A stretch of DNA of 44,996 nucleotides, from NCBI GenBank assembly GCA_030589945.1, contig JAUUZN010000013.1, forward strand, positions 1 through 44,996, written 5' to 3'. Shown piece after piece: positions 25,803-34,395 of the stretch. The position numbers and the translations under genes were made by a program. The notes beneath the pieces were generated by a model that was not told the origin of the DNA, ran no database searches, and saw nothing but the letters and a program-made list of their open reading frames with translations. The stretch is from Gammaproteobacteria bacterium (lineage in GTDB: Bacteria > Pseudomonadota > Gammaproteobacteria > Enterobacterales > GCA-2746155). Every line of letters begins with the position of its first letter. Positions within the stretch are counted from its first letter, which is position 1.

Positions 25803-28205
25803 ATGAATTCAAACGATCAATCCAATCAAAGCTCTCAAAAAGATGCTAAACATCCCCACCGTCAGGCGACACATTATGTTCCTCTCGTCGATGAGTCACG
25901 TTTAGGATTTGGACAAAAGCTTGTTTATCGTCGAGTTCCCCAAGCGATTGGGATTTATCTAGCTGGCTCGTGGACTTTCCTCGAATTTTTTGAAAGTTTA
26001 ATCTCTCGCCATAATATTTCTCCCCATTGGCAAGACATATCACTGTTGGCAATTGTATTATTGTTTCCATCCTTACTGATCCTTGCCTATCGTCACGGTG
26101 CGCCAGGTGCTCAAGGTTGGGGCTCAGTTGAAAAAATAGGTATTCCTACAAATTTGCTGGTGACTACGGCAATTATCATCAGTCAATTTGCCAGTAAAGA
26201 TTTAGGTGCCAGTGCTGAAATGATTCAAGCAATGGGACCAGATGGCGAAATGATTCAACTAGAGCGGCCAAAGGCTGAATTTAGAAAGCGACTTGCCATT
26301 AGTTACTTTACTATCGATGATGTTGATCTGGATGAGTATCTCGCTTTAGGAATACCTCTTGCGATTGAAACAGATCTTCGTCAAGATCCTTATATTACAG
26401 CCTATGTTCCAACGAATATGGCAACTGAAATAAAAAAATCTGATTTTACTGATCTGCATGTACCTTTGTCTCTCATGCTAAAAATTTCAAAGGAAATACG
26501 CATCGAGTTTTTAGTTGTTGGAAGTTTAAAAACTGAGAACAATAAATTCATTATCGATTCAAAAATATATTCCGTCAATGATGGATTATTGGTAAAAGAA
26601 ATACACACCGTTCCACATAAGGGAATATTTGATGCCGTTGATGAAATCAGCCGCCAAATAAAATCTGCCATTGGCTTCTCGGGTGGGCATATTAATCATT
26701 TCGCCGATTTACCCGTTGTTGAACAAATGACGAGTTCCATGCCAGCCTATCTTTCTTATGTCAAAAGCGAACATACCTCTAATTTTAGAAATGACTTTAA
26801 AGCCGCAGAGCAGTTTTTACTTGAAGCGATTGAACTAGACGAAAGCTTTGCATTGGCGACATCTCAGTATGCAATCTATCTATTTGAACAATTCAGAGCA
26901 GACGAAGGTCTAGTCATCCTAGAGAAGGTTAAAAAACATAATTATCGTCTAACAGATTCTAGAAAATTCACATTAGCTGCACTAGAGGCACTATTTTCTG
27001 ATCGTCCTGATCAGGCTCGAGAAATTGTTAAACAATGGTTAGAACTCTATCCTGATTCTGTTGATGCCTTACAAATGAAATTTACGCTGCACCGACTATT
27101 CTCAGAACGATTAGAGGCTATAGAAGTATTAAGAAGGATAATAGAGCTCGAACCCTTCGGTACTAATAGGCATCTCACCATTGGAAAACTCTATACATCA
27201 CTTGGCAATTTAGAGGCTGCTCTGGAAGAATTTGAAAAGTTTCTATCCAAAAATCCAACAAACGCACAAGCTATTTTACTTATTGGTAACACCAATTTGT
27301 CTCTAGGAAATTTCGAAACCGCCCGAGAAAACTTTAGTCGTGCAAAATTATTATTAACCAATGATTTATCAGCCGACAGAAGTTTATCTGATGTATTAAT
27401 CCGCGAAGGAAATTTTTCATTAGCTGAAAAGAACATTAAGGGCTATATCAACGGTAGTAAATCAGAGGCAGAGAATTACCAATCTTGGAAAGAAATATCC
27501 GATTACTATTGGATGCGAGGTCAATACAAAGAGTCACTTGTAGCCCTTAGGAATAGCTATGAACCATTAAAAGCCTTTCAAGCTGAAACAACCTATCTCC
27601 TCATCCGTAGTCATGATGCATGGCGATTTGCCACTGCAGGTAATTTAGCCGAAGGGCAGCAGATGATTGATGATGCGAAATTACTCATCAATACTGCAGG
27701 AAAACTCTATACGGCCAATATAACAATAGCGCAAGCAAGAGTGTATGCCACACAAGATCAGATTGAAACAGCCTTAAGTGCTGTTGATGAAGTATCAAAT
27801 TCTCTCGAAAAAATGTTACGCAGTGGAATTGAAGACCAGATTTTTATGTTTAAGGGGATTATTCAATATGAAGGTAAAATGTATCTTGAAGCATCTCAAA
27901 ATATCGATAAATATTTACAAAAACATCCCACCAACAAAAGTTCGTTGATGGTTGCAAAAGGAATGTCTTTATTCAATCTAGGGCAGTTTTCAGATGCTAA
28001 AGATACTTTTGAAGAAGTTTTAACTCTCTTTCCATCACACCCTCGCGCTAATCTCGCTATGGCAAAGGTTGAGCTTAATGAAGAAGAGCCAGAAAGTGCT
28101 ATCCCCTTTCTGGAAAAGGCACTGAAAGCATGGGAATTCGCTGACAGTACCTTTGAACCGGCTATTGAAGCAAGAGAACTTTATAAAAGTTTAGAAAGCA
28201 TATAG
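25803..28205 (+). CDS. membrane protein with TolB-N/FlgO-like domain and TPR repeats
   Basis: 800 residues. A polar N-terminus is followed by hydrophobic segments at about 48-66, 79-97 and 113-131. Residues 163-290 (RLAISYF...YLALGIPLAIETDL...IEFLVVGSLK...IDSKIYSV) follow the layout of the TolB N-terminal/FlgO-like domain often attached to membrane cyclases, kinases and CadC-type regulators. From about 320 to the end are multiple TPR helices (for example LEAALEEFEKFLSKNPTNAQA). No cyclase, kinase or DNA-binding domain is present, so this is the accessory half of such architectures standing alone. Probably a scaffold for protein contacts. The last 15 nt overlap the 3' end of the convergent DUF481 gene. 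Confidence 0.78.
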   Translation: MNSNDQSNQSSQKDAKHPHRQATHYVPLVDESRLGFGQKLVYRRVPQAIGIYLAGSWTFLEFFESLISRHNISPHWQDISLLAIVLLFPSLLILAYRHGAPGAQGWGSVEKIGIPTNLLVTTAIIISQFASKDLGASAEMIQAMGPDGEMIQLERPKAEFRKRLAISYFTIDDVDLDEYLALGIPLAIETDLRQDPYITAYVPTNMATEIKKSDFTDLHVPLSLMLKISKEIRIEFLVVGSLKTENNKFIIDSKIYSVNDGLLVKEIHTVPHKGIFDAVDEISRQIKSAIGFSGGHINHFADLPVVEQMTSSMPAYLSYVKSEHTSNFRNDFKAAEQFLLEAIELDESFALATSQYAIYLFEQFRADEGLVILEKVKKHNYRLTDSRKFTLAALEALFSDRPDQAREIVKQWLELYPDSVDALQMKFTLHRLFSERLEAIEVLRRIIELEPFGTNRHLTIGKLYTSLGNLEAALEEFEKFLSKNPTNAQAILLIGNTNLSLGNFETARENFSRAKLLLTNDLSADRSLSDVLIREGNFSLAEKNIKGYINGSKSEAENYQSWKEISDYYWMRGQYKESLVALRNSYEPLKAFQAETTYLLIRSHDAWRFATAGNLAEGQQMIDDAKLLINTAGKLYTANITIAQARVYATQDQIETALSAVDEVSNSLEKMLRSGIEDQIFMFKGIIQYEGKMYLEASQNIDKYLQKHPTNKSSLMVAKGMSLFNLGQFSDAKDTFEEVLTLFPSHPRANLAMAKVELNEEEPESAIPFLEKALKAWEFADSTFEPAIEARELYKSLESI

Positions 28206-28931
28206 CAAATTAATCGACGTTTTGGTGTCCAATTTTTCTTTATCTAAGGGGACCTCACTGGTATAGAGTGCTGAGTAAGCAACCTTCAGAGACAAATCAC
28301 CAGCTATCATTGTGACAAACCCAATTTCAAAATTACTAATCGTCGATTCCTCACCAGCTTCGACTGTTAATTTTGAAGTCAACTTGCGATTGTCTTCAAT
28401 ATCCCAATTATATTTTGCTGCCAATCTGAGAAGACTTTCATCTTCACTGAGTGCGTCACCTGGTGCCACTGCAGACAATTTACTTTGGCGATAACCGACA
28501 CCGACTTCTGTATCTAGCGTCATCGTTTCAGTTTGATACATCTTATAACCATAACCAACACTTAATGTTGTGCGATAATCGAAGCCACTGAATTTATCTT
28601 CAACGTAGGTGGTATTTACAAAGAAATATCCATCGTCATCCAATTTCTTATCAGCCTGATATTCGAGCTTATACCGCTCTGCTGTTGACATGTTATTTTC
28701 AGAACTTGTAAAGGCTTCAGCGCTTAGGTGTTGCAACCAATCGAGAGTTTTATAATCAACATTCACTTTGCTGTTTAAACTGGTGGTTTCTGTATTACCT
28801 TTACTACTAACGTATCCAAGTTCAACATTACCTTTCCATGCTGATTCGTCTACAGCTTCTTCTGCTTGAAGATGGTTAATTGTGGTTATTGTGCTGAGTA
28901 CCAATATTGCACTGATGATTGAACGTTTCAT
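28191..28931 (-). CDS. DUF481 outer-membrane beta-barrel protein
   Basis: 246 residues with a cleavable signal ending near HLQAEE (about 23). GNVELGYVSSKGNTETTSLNSK is the start of the DUF481 (YdiY-like, 'salt-induced outer membrane protein') family, and alternating beta strands continue to the C-terminal Phe246 (NLLYAF), the terminal aromatic expected for BAM-assembled barrels. Function of the family is not established. AAGGAG lies before the ATG. It overlaps the TPR gene by 15 nt at the 3' ends. Confidence 0.9.
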   Translation of the reverse strand: MKRSIISAILVLSTITTINHLQAEEAVDESAWKGNVELGYVSSKGNTETTSLNSKVNVDYKTLDWLQHLSAEAFTSSENNMSTAERYKLEYQADKKLDDDGYFFVNTTYVEDKFSGFDYRTTLSVGYGYKMYQTETMTLDTEVGVGYRQSKLSAVAPGDALSEDESLLRLAAKYNWDIEDNRKLTSKLTVEAGEESTISNFEIGFVTMIAGDLSLKVAYSALYTSEVPLDKEKLDTKTSINLLYAF

Positions 28932-29114
28932 TAAAAATCGAACTCCTTTAGATAAAATAAACTTTTACTGATTACCCGACTAACAATTCTGCTTAGGATT
29001 GCTGTGTAATACGTTATAAGTCGTAAAAACGCGCATTCTATTGGCTTTCCTTGTGATTTTCCACCGTTAATAACAAACAAATCAAAATTTATTAAAGTTC
29101 GAGAAGATAAAGCA

Positions 29115-29143
29115 TTGATCATATGCTCCAGCTAGGGTATTAT
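29115..29143 (+). promoter_or_regulatory. sigma-70 promoter of rpmJ
   Basis: TTGATC, a 17-nt spacer and TATTAT, 80 nt upstream of the rpmJ start; predicted start of transcription near 29150. Confidence 0.6.
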
Positions 29144-29173
29144 CGCGCGCTTATCGGGTGAAGCTCAATGGAG

Positions 29174-29188
29174 ACTAACCGGGTTAGT
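29174..29188. promoter_or_regulatory. perfect palindrome in the rpmJ leader
   Basis: ACTAACC-G-GGTTAGT is a perfect 7+1+7 inverted repeat, about 25 nt downstream of the predicted transcription start and 35 nt before the ATG. It does not look like the Zur box known upstream of ykgM/ykgO genes. It may be an operator or a small RNA hairpin (loop of one base is too small, so DNA binding is more likely). Confidence 0.45.
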
Positions 29189-29223
29189 TAATGTTTGAAC
29201 TAGAAATATTAAAAGGTATTAAC

Positions 29224-29349
29224 ATGAAAATTTTATCATCTCTTAAATCAGCGAAGAAGCGTCACTCCGATTGCCAAATAGTGAAACGTCGCGGCAAGCT
29301 GTATGTAATTTGTAAGACTAATCCAAAGTTCAAGGCGCGCATGCGGTAG
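29224..29349 (+). CDS. rpmJ: 50S ribosomal protein L36, YkgO-type
   Basis: 41-residue protein missed by ordinary length cut-offs: [20 protein letters not shown] is followed by a basic tail ending NPKFKARMR. It matches the alternative L36 (E. coli YkgO), not the spc-operon L36: the first zinc cysteine is His14 and the last zinc His is Phe36, while Cys17 and Cys30 remain. In bacteria with two L36 genes this type is made under zinc shortage; in others it is the only copy. AAGG is spaced 8 nt before the ATG. Lone gene with its own promoter. Confidence 0.93.
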   Translation: MKILSSLKSAKKRHSDCQIVKRRGKLYVICKTNPKFKARMR

Positions 29350-29363
29350 TTAGATTAATACCT

Positions 29364-29385
29364 CCCTTCAATTCAATCTGAAGGG
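29364..29385 (+). terminator. possible terminator hairpin of rpmJ
   Basis: Perfect 7-bp stem CCCTTCA / TGAAGGG with an 8-nt loop 14 nt after the rpmJ stop. The following sequence is GC-rich (CGCGC) rather than T-rich, so termination would be weak. Confidence 0.4.
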
Positions 29386-29519
29386 CGCGCTCTGCTTTAT
29401 CTGTTCTCTCGCAATACCACAATTAGTTTTAATCCTCAGTCCTGAAATACAGTTACTATACCTATAGTTTCTGCTGTATCATGTGCCCTTTTCTGCCGAC
29501 CTAAAATTGAGCATAAGAG

Positions 29520-30446
29520 ATGAATACAGATAATCAATGGAAAATAGGTCTTGTCCTCAGCTTGATCACCGCAGGAATGTGGGGAATGTTACCTTTTGTA
29601 ATTCGTCCATTGCTTGATGTTATGGACCCATTCACCATCACCTTTTATCGCTTAGCGGGTGGGGGTGTAATCATTCTTGGTTGGCTTGTTTTCAACAAAC
29701 AAAAGTTGCCCAAAATAGTCACTTCGATTAAAACAATCAGCCTATTAGTTATCGCTATTATTTCCATTGCTGCCAACTATGTTCTTTGGCTTTATGGGCT
29801 CGAATTAACTAGTCCAGCTACTGCGCAAGTAGTCATTCAACTGGCCCCCATGTTGTTATTACTCGGAAGTGTCGTAATCTTTGGAGAAGCTTTTAGTCTT
29901 AAACAATTTGTGGGCGTGATCATTTTTATTTTTGGTTTTGGGCTGTTCTTTAACCAAAAATTAATGACCATGCTCAGTGACTTCTCAGGTTATAATTTGG
30001 GTGTTTATTATATCGTTCTCGCTTCTATTGTCTGGGCGATTTATGCCTTAAGCCAAAAGAAGTTACTCAATACTTTCCAACCGCTCCATTTGATTACCAT
30101 CATTAATATTGTGGCGGCAATTCTCTACCTACCTTTCTCTCATCCTGAGGTAATACTTTCATTAAGTCGATTGCATTTTTGGCTGCTTATTGCCGGTATG
30201 GTCAACACTGCTGTTGCCTATGGTTGTTTTATTGAAGCGATGCGTCACTGGGAAACTCCTCGTGTCAGTGCTGTTGTGACTATTGTACCGGTTCTATCTC
30301 TCATCATCGGTTCGGCTCTATTCTATTTTGCACCTAACTTTTTACCCGCAGAAAACCTAAATAATATGAGTATAATTGGAGCCATTGTTGTCGTGGCTGG
30401 CTCTGCAATCACGGCTCTATCTAAATCATCACGGAAAAATCACTGA
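29520..30446 (+). CDS. EamA/DMT-family transporter
   Basis: 308-residue inner-membrane protein with ten predicted helices in two EamA repeats (about 10-145 and 155-300). TAGMWGMLPFVIRPLLDVMDP and FYRLAGGG in the first repeat and VWAIYALSQKKL and INTAVAYG-like segments in the second are typical. Members export or import amino acids, metabolites or drugs; the substrate is not readable. The SDR gene begins 11 nt after its stop, so the two share an mRNA. Confidence 0.87.
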   Translation: MNTDNQWKIGLVLSLITAGMWGMLPFVIRPLLDVMDPFTITFYRLAGGGVIILGWLVFNKQKLPKIVTSIKTISLLVIAIISIAANYVLWLYGLELTSPATAQVVIQLAPMLLLLGSVVIFGEAFSLKQFVGVIIFIFGFGLFFNQKLMTMLSDFSGYNLGVYYIVLASIVWAIYALSQKKLLNTFQPLHLITIINIVAAILYLPFSHPEVILSLSRLHFWLLIAGMVNTAVAYGCFIEAMRHWETPRVSAVVTIVPVLSLIIGSALFYFAPNFLPAENLNNMSIIGAIVVVAGSAITALSKSSRKNH

Positions 30447-30456
30447 GATAATAATC

Positions 30457-31317
30457 ATGAATGAATTGACTAATAAACCCACCCTTAAACCCACTCTTAA
30501 ACTTAAGGATAAAGTGGCTTTAATTACTGGTTCTGGACGCGGGATTGGTCGATCACTCGCCTTGAAGCTTGCAAGTGAAGGTGCAAAAATTGTCGTCAAT
30601 GATCTCGACGAGGCACCTGCCAATGAAGTTGTGGCTACTCTCAGAAAAATGGGAACCGACTGTGTTGCATACGTGGGTAGTGTCACTGCCCCAGATTTTG
30701 CAGAAAATTTTATTGCTACTGCGATAGAAGCCTTTGGAACACCTGATATATTGGTGAATAACGCAGGTTACACTTGGGATTCCATGATCCACAAATCGAC
30801 TGATGACCAGTTTGATGCCATGTACGAGATTCATTTAAAAGCACCCTTTCAGCTGAATCGCGCCTTCACTCGCATCATTGCACCCGTTGCAAAGGATGAG
30901 GCTGAAAATGGCATTTCTAACTATCGTAAAATCATCAACATCTCTTCCATTTCTGGTGAGTTTGGCAATATTGGACAGGTTAATTACTCGTCAATGAAAT
31001 CAGCCCTTGGCGGCATGACTAAAACCCTTTCTAAAGAACTAGGGCGTCATAAAATTAACGTCAATTGCGTCGCCTTTGGTTTCATCAACACTCGGCTCAC
31101 AGAAGCCACTGATGAAAAGAAAACCATTAATATAGAAGGTAATGAAATCGCCATTGGAATTCCTAAAGATTTGCACGCTGGATTTAGCAACATGATTCCT
31201 TTGGGCCATGCAGGTTCTGCTGAAGATGCTGCCAATGGTGTTTATCTATTTTGTATTCCTGAATCTGATTACATTAGTGGTCAGACTGTTATAGTCGGTG
31301 GTGGTGTTCGGATGTAA
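30457..31317 (+). CDS. short-chain dehydrogenase/reductase (SDR)
   Basis: 286 residues from the ATG at 30457; the longer frame to 30376 overlaps the EamA gene and reads as a shadow there. Classical SDR signs: TGSGRGIG (24-31) for the dinucleotide, NNAG (101-104), catalytic Ser163/Ser164 and YSSMK (Tyr177, Lys181). NDLD after beta2 suggests NAD+ preference, as in 3-hydroxyacyl-CoA dehydrogenase-like SDRs such as FabG or HSD17B4 relatives. A short Pro-Thr-Leu-Lys repeat precedes the fold. Substrate unknown. Downstream of EamA in the same unit. Confidence 0.87.
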   Translation: MNELTNKPTLKPTLKLKDKVALITGSGRGIGRSLALKLASEGAKIVVNDLDEAPANEVVATLRKMGTDCVAYVGSVTAPDFAENFIATAIEAFGTPDILVNNAGYTWDSMIHKSTDDQFDAMYEIHLKAPFQLNRAFTRIIAPVAKDEAENGISNYRKIINISSISGEFGNIGQVNYSSMKSALGGMTKTLSKELGRHKINVNCVAFGFINTRLTEATDEKKTINIEGNEIAIGIPKDLHAGFSNMIPLGHAGSAEDAANGVYLFCIPESDYISGQTVIVGGGVRM

Positions 31318-31453
31318 GCATTCTCGTCTTATAATATTTATCTTCACGTGTTCCTTCTACCACTAAATTATGTTAAAAATGGTCTGCAACTAATAAGATC
31401 GGTTGATTCTACGAATACAGCTGACAAATTATAATAAAAACAGGGAGAAATAA

Positions 31454-33190
31454 GTGTCTATCACTCAAGATGAGATGGGTCACGTTATTCGAACCGGCCC
31501 CTATCCAGAACTTACCGTAACGGCTGTTCTTGTTGGATATTTTCTCGGCGCTTTAATCGCTTTAAGCATCGGTTACGCTGCTTTAATCCTCGGATTTTCC
31601 ATTGAAGGCTCTGAACTTGCCGCAATACTGGGTTTTGGTATATTGCGCGGAATTCTAAACCGTAGTTCCATCATCGAAAATAACATTGTTCAGACCGTTG
31701 CAAGTGCTGTTAATGGCGCCTCTTCGGGAATGATGTTCTCGGTCCCTGCCATCTTTATTCTTGGTTATGATCAGACCCACTTTAGTCCTGAATTAATGGT
31801 CTTTGGTTGTATCGCTGGTGCGTTTTTGGGAATTGCCTTCATTATCCCGCTACGCAAACAGATGATCGATTACGAACGACTCACCTACCCAGGTGGAGTT
31901 GCTGTAGCGACTATCTTGAAGTCACCTGGTGCTGGTATTCGTAAAGCTGTATTACTTCTCTCTGCGGCATTTTTCTCTGGATTGGTCCACTATATTAGTA
32001 AGGTTGCAGGCTTTGAGAACTGGGAAATGGGAGCCTCTTTAGGTCTGCCCGAGTATCTTAATATCACCTGGTATGTCTCTATGCTAACCGTTGGAGTTGC
32101 ATTCATTGCTGGGCGTGGCGGTATTGCATTTATTATTGGTGGTTATGTTTGTTATTGGTTTATTTCACCATTACTCTCGGGCTTTGACCTGTTCCCAATG
32201 ATCGATGGAGAAATGGTCAGCGACCCAAATACTCTACGACTTACATTATTTAGACCTGTTGGTATTGGCATGTTGATTGGTGGGGCGCTCATGGGAATTG
32301 TACTCGCCTTCCCGCTGATTGTTGGTGCTATTCGAAGCATGCAAAATGCTGCCAAAGTTAAGTCTTCAATTTCTCGAGATGAAATGCCGATTAAACTTCT
32401 TTATTTTGCAATCGGTGGTTCAGCCATTGTTCTTGCGGTCATCGCAGTGATGTCCACTCAAGAAATGGGTATTATGCGCGGCATCTTCATGGCGGTGATT
32501 GGTACTCTTTGGATTTGGATAGCTGGAGTCATACTTTCTGAATGTATTGGCAGAACAAACTGGTCTCCATTGTCAGGCATGACACTGATTGCCATTACCA
32601 TATTAATCATCATCTCAAGTGGCCTTGGCGATACTGCTTCGGTAGTCGCCTCTGTTACTGTCGGTGCCGCTGCCTGTGTTGCGATGTCTCAAGCAACCGA
32701 CTTAATGCTCGATTTAAAAACCGGTTATCTGGTCGGTGCAACGCCTAAAATGCAAATGATGGGTCAATTTATGGGCGCTTGGCTTGGTCCACTTTTGATC
32801 ATGGGACTCATTATCCTACTGCATCAAGCCTATGGACTCGGCAGTGATCAACTCCCCGCTCCACAGGGTCAAGCACTCGCTAGCATGATTAACGGCATTC
32901 AGGGTGGAGAAGTACCTCTGGCTAAATACATCGCTGGCGCTGGAATGGGTGCGCTACTAGGCGCAGCCTCTGGAGGCTTAGGTATCACCGTTGGACTTGG
33001 ATTCTATCTACCCTTCAATATTGTACTGACTTACAGTCTTGGTACCATGTTGCGCCTTATAGTCGATTATAAAGCTGGACATCAATTCAGTGAAGAAGTT
33101 GGAATTCCCGTAGCTGCTGGATTGATTGTTGGTGAAGCTCTCGTTGGAGTCGGCTTTGCAATCTACTTCGTATTTCAAGGAGGAGTATAG
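31454..33190 (+). CDS. OPT-family oligopeptide transporter
   Basis: 578-residue polytopic membrane protein starting at GTG 31454, where GGGAG is 6 nt upstream. RTGPYPELTVTAVLVGYFLG and RSSIIENNIVQTVASAVNG (with the conserved ENNIVQT) are OPT signatures, followed by LRKQMIDYERLTYPGGVAVA. Members import oligopeptides or metal chelates by proton symport. Given three exported peptidases in the window, peptide uptake is the likely role, as an inference. The next gene starts 2 nt after its stop and is probably its partner. Confidence 0.92.
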   Translation: MSITQDEMGHVIRTGPYPELTVTAVLVGYFLGALIALSIGYAALILGFSIEGSELAAILGFGILRGILNRSSIIENNIVQTVASAVNGASSGMMFSVPAIFILGYDQTHFSPELMVFGCIAGAFLGIAFIIPLRKQMIDYERLTYPGGVAVATILKSPGAGIRKAVLLLSAAFFSGLVHYISKVAGFENWEMGASLGLPEYLNITWYVSMLTVGVAFIAGRGGIAFIIGGYVCYWFISPLLSGFDLFPMIDGEMVSDPNTLRLTLFRPVGIGMLIGGALMGIVLAFPLIVGAIRSMQNAAKVKSSISRDEMPIKLLYFAIGGSAIVLAVIAVMSTQEMGIMRGIFMAVIGTLWIWIAGVILSECIGRTNWSPLSGMTLIAITILIIISSGLGDTASVVASVTVGAAACVAMSQATDLMLDLKTGYLVGATPKMQMMGQFMGAWLGPLLIMGLIILLHQAYGLGSDQLPAPQGQALASMINGIQGGEVPLAKYIAGAGMGALLGAASGGLGITVGLGFYLPFNIVLTYSLGTMLRLIVDYKAGHQFSEEVGIPVAAGLIVGEALVGVGFAIYFVFQGGV

Positions 33191-33192
33191 TC

Positions 33193-33738
33193 ATGGAGCA
33201 GAAACAAATTGGTTATACAATGGTCGGCATTTCATTTCTTGGAACGGCCTTTATTACATCTCTCGATGCGCTACTTGTTGACTGGCATATTTTTCTTCCT
33301 ACATTAGTGATGGGTATATTAGGCGTCACTATTGTCAAAAAAGCCTTAAGAAGAGAAGCTCATTCTGAGGGTGTACTCACTACGAACCTCGGTAATATAA
33401 AAACAAGTATCGCTCGAATTGTCGAAAATCTCGAACAACTCAATGGTAAAAAGACTTCGATACCGCCTTATGAAATACGCTTTGAAATCGATAAACTGTT
33501 TCGCGAAGATTTAAACCTATTTGCTGATTCAAGACGTAGCCTAGGGCATCGCTATGGCCTCCAACCCTACGCGGAAGTCATGAACTCTTTCGCCGCGGGT
33601 GAACGCTACCTCAATCGTGTCTGGTCCGCTTCTGCAGACAGTTACGTAGATGAGGTCATGCTTTATTTGGATAAAGCTAGTGAACAATTCATAGAAGCGA
33701 AAGACAAACTCAAAATCATTATGGTGAAGTCGGGATAA
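33193..33738 (+). CDS. small membrane protein linked to the OPT transporter
   Basis: 181 residues. Two adjacent membrane segments (about 8-27 and 31-48) form a hairpin, then a charged helical soluble domain (60-175) with no recognisable motif: LRREAHSEGVLTTNLGNIK..., HRYGLQPYAEVMNSFAAGER, and an amphipathic end. AGGAGG is placed well before the ATG, which is 2 nt after the OPT stop, so translation is probably coupled. I do not recognise the family; a regulatory or accessory subunit of the carrier is a guess from position only. Confidence 0.72.
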   Translation: MEQKQIGYTMVGISFLGTAFITSLDALLVDWHIFLPTLVMGILGVTIVKKALRREAHSEGVLTTNLGNIKTSIARIVENLEQLNGKKTSIPPYEIRFEIDKLFREDLNLFADSRRSLGHRYGLQPYAEVMNSFAAGERYLNRVWSASADSYVDEVMLYLDKASEQFIEAKDKLKIIMVKSG

Positions 33739-33745
33739 TTAAGAC

Positions 33746-33947
33746 CCTTTTGTTACTGGTTTTATATTTTTTTTTCTTCATTTTTAAAAAGCATTGAGTC
33801 TTGTCCTATATTCTTCAGGACGTCGTGAACCCATCCATGGGGACTTCGCTGCTGCATCCTTGCAGCAGAGACCTGTAGAATATAGGACAAGACTCAATGC
33901 TTAGATTTAACTTTCTTGTTTTAAAATATAAAGCCAGTAACAAAAGG
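33746..33947. repeat. nested inverted-repeat element between convergent genes
   Basis: Outer arms 33746-33770 and 33923-33947 (CCTTTTGTTACTGG...) match at 24 of 25 positions. Inner arms 33789-33819 and 33872-33902 (AAGCATTGAGTCTTGTCC...) match at 30 of 31. The 52-nt core has two more hairpins, CCCAT/ATGGG (33830-33841) and CTGCTGCA/TGCAGCAG (33849-33868). No coding frame is present. The element touches the stop codons of both neighbours within 7 and 3 nt. It looks like a non-autonomous MITE or REP-type repeat and may also act as a two-way terminator. Confidence 0.85.
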
Positions 33948-33950
33948 ATT

Positions 33951-34361
33951 TTAATTTGTTGTGGCAGTGTTTAGTCGTTCGGGTGTTAGGTCGTAGCAGA
34001 GTTTGGCGTCACCGGTCCATTGTACAGATACTACATTTTCTTCTGCGTCGACTTCTGCGACTCTTGAGCAGATGTGTTGTTCTACATCACCTCCGAGTAT
34101 TGTTCCAAGTGAAATTCCACCGTGGCCACCGTAAGAGCCCATTGAAATTCCGACTGATGTTGAACTGCTACTTCCCTGAGCGTTCCAGATGTAATATTTA
34201 CGTTCTGCGATAGTTCGTGACTTGCTGGGGATTCCCCAGGCATTAATCAGCTCTTGCAGTGTAATATTGTTATTCCATGCCAGGATGCGCTGATCTGCCT
34301 GCTTGGTTGAAACGCAGGCTGTTAGTGGTATGAATAACATCAGAAAGAGTATCTTTTTCAT
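33951..34361 (-). CDS. small lipoprotein, SmpA/OmlA-like shape (uncertain)
   Basis: 136 residues starting at the ATG at 34361, where GGAG is spaced 6 nt before it; the ATG four codons earlier overlaps that ribosome site. The signal MKKILFLMLFIPLTAC ends in a lipobox with Cys16. The mature part has LQELINAWGIPSKSR, ERKYYIWNAQG, a Ser/Gly stretch (63-90) and Cys98 and Cys122. The helix-W-G-x-P pattern recalls small outer-membrane lipoproteins of the SmpA/OmlA type, but similarity is weak. It lies 34 nt downstream of yaaA on the same strand. Confidence 0.75.
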   Translation of the reverse strand: MKKILFLMLFIPLTACVSTKQADQRILAWNNNITLQELINAWGIPSKSRTIAERKYYIWNAQGSSSSTSVGISMGSYGGHGGISLGTILGGDVEQHICSRVAEVDAEENVVSVQWTGDAKLCYDLTPERLNTATTN

Positions 34362-34395
34362 ATTGTTCTCCATTTTTTATTGGTTTAACTCTCGA

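Noticed and set aside
28931-29122. 63-codon minus-strand frame upstream of the DUF481 gene
   Set aside because: It covers the promoter region of rpmJ and the DUF481 leader, has no recognisable domain, and starts without a ribosome site.
30376-30456. 27-codon N-terminal extension of the SDR
   Set aside because: It overlaps the end of the EamA gene in another frame; the ATG at 30457 gives the usual SDR length.
31430-31435. perfect TATAAT before the OPT gene
   Set aside because: It would start transcription at or inside the ribosome site, and the nearest TTGATT is 21 nt away.
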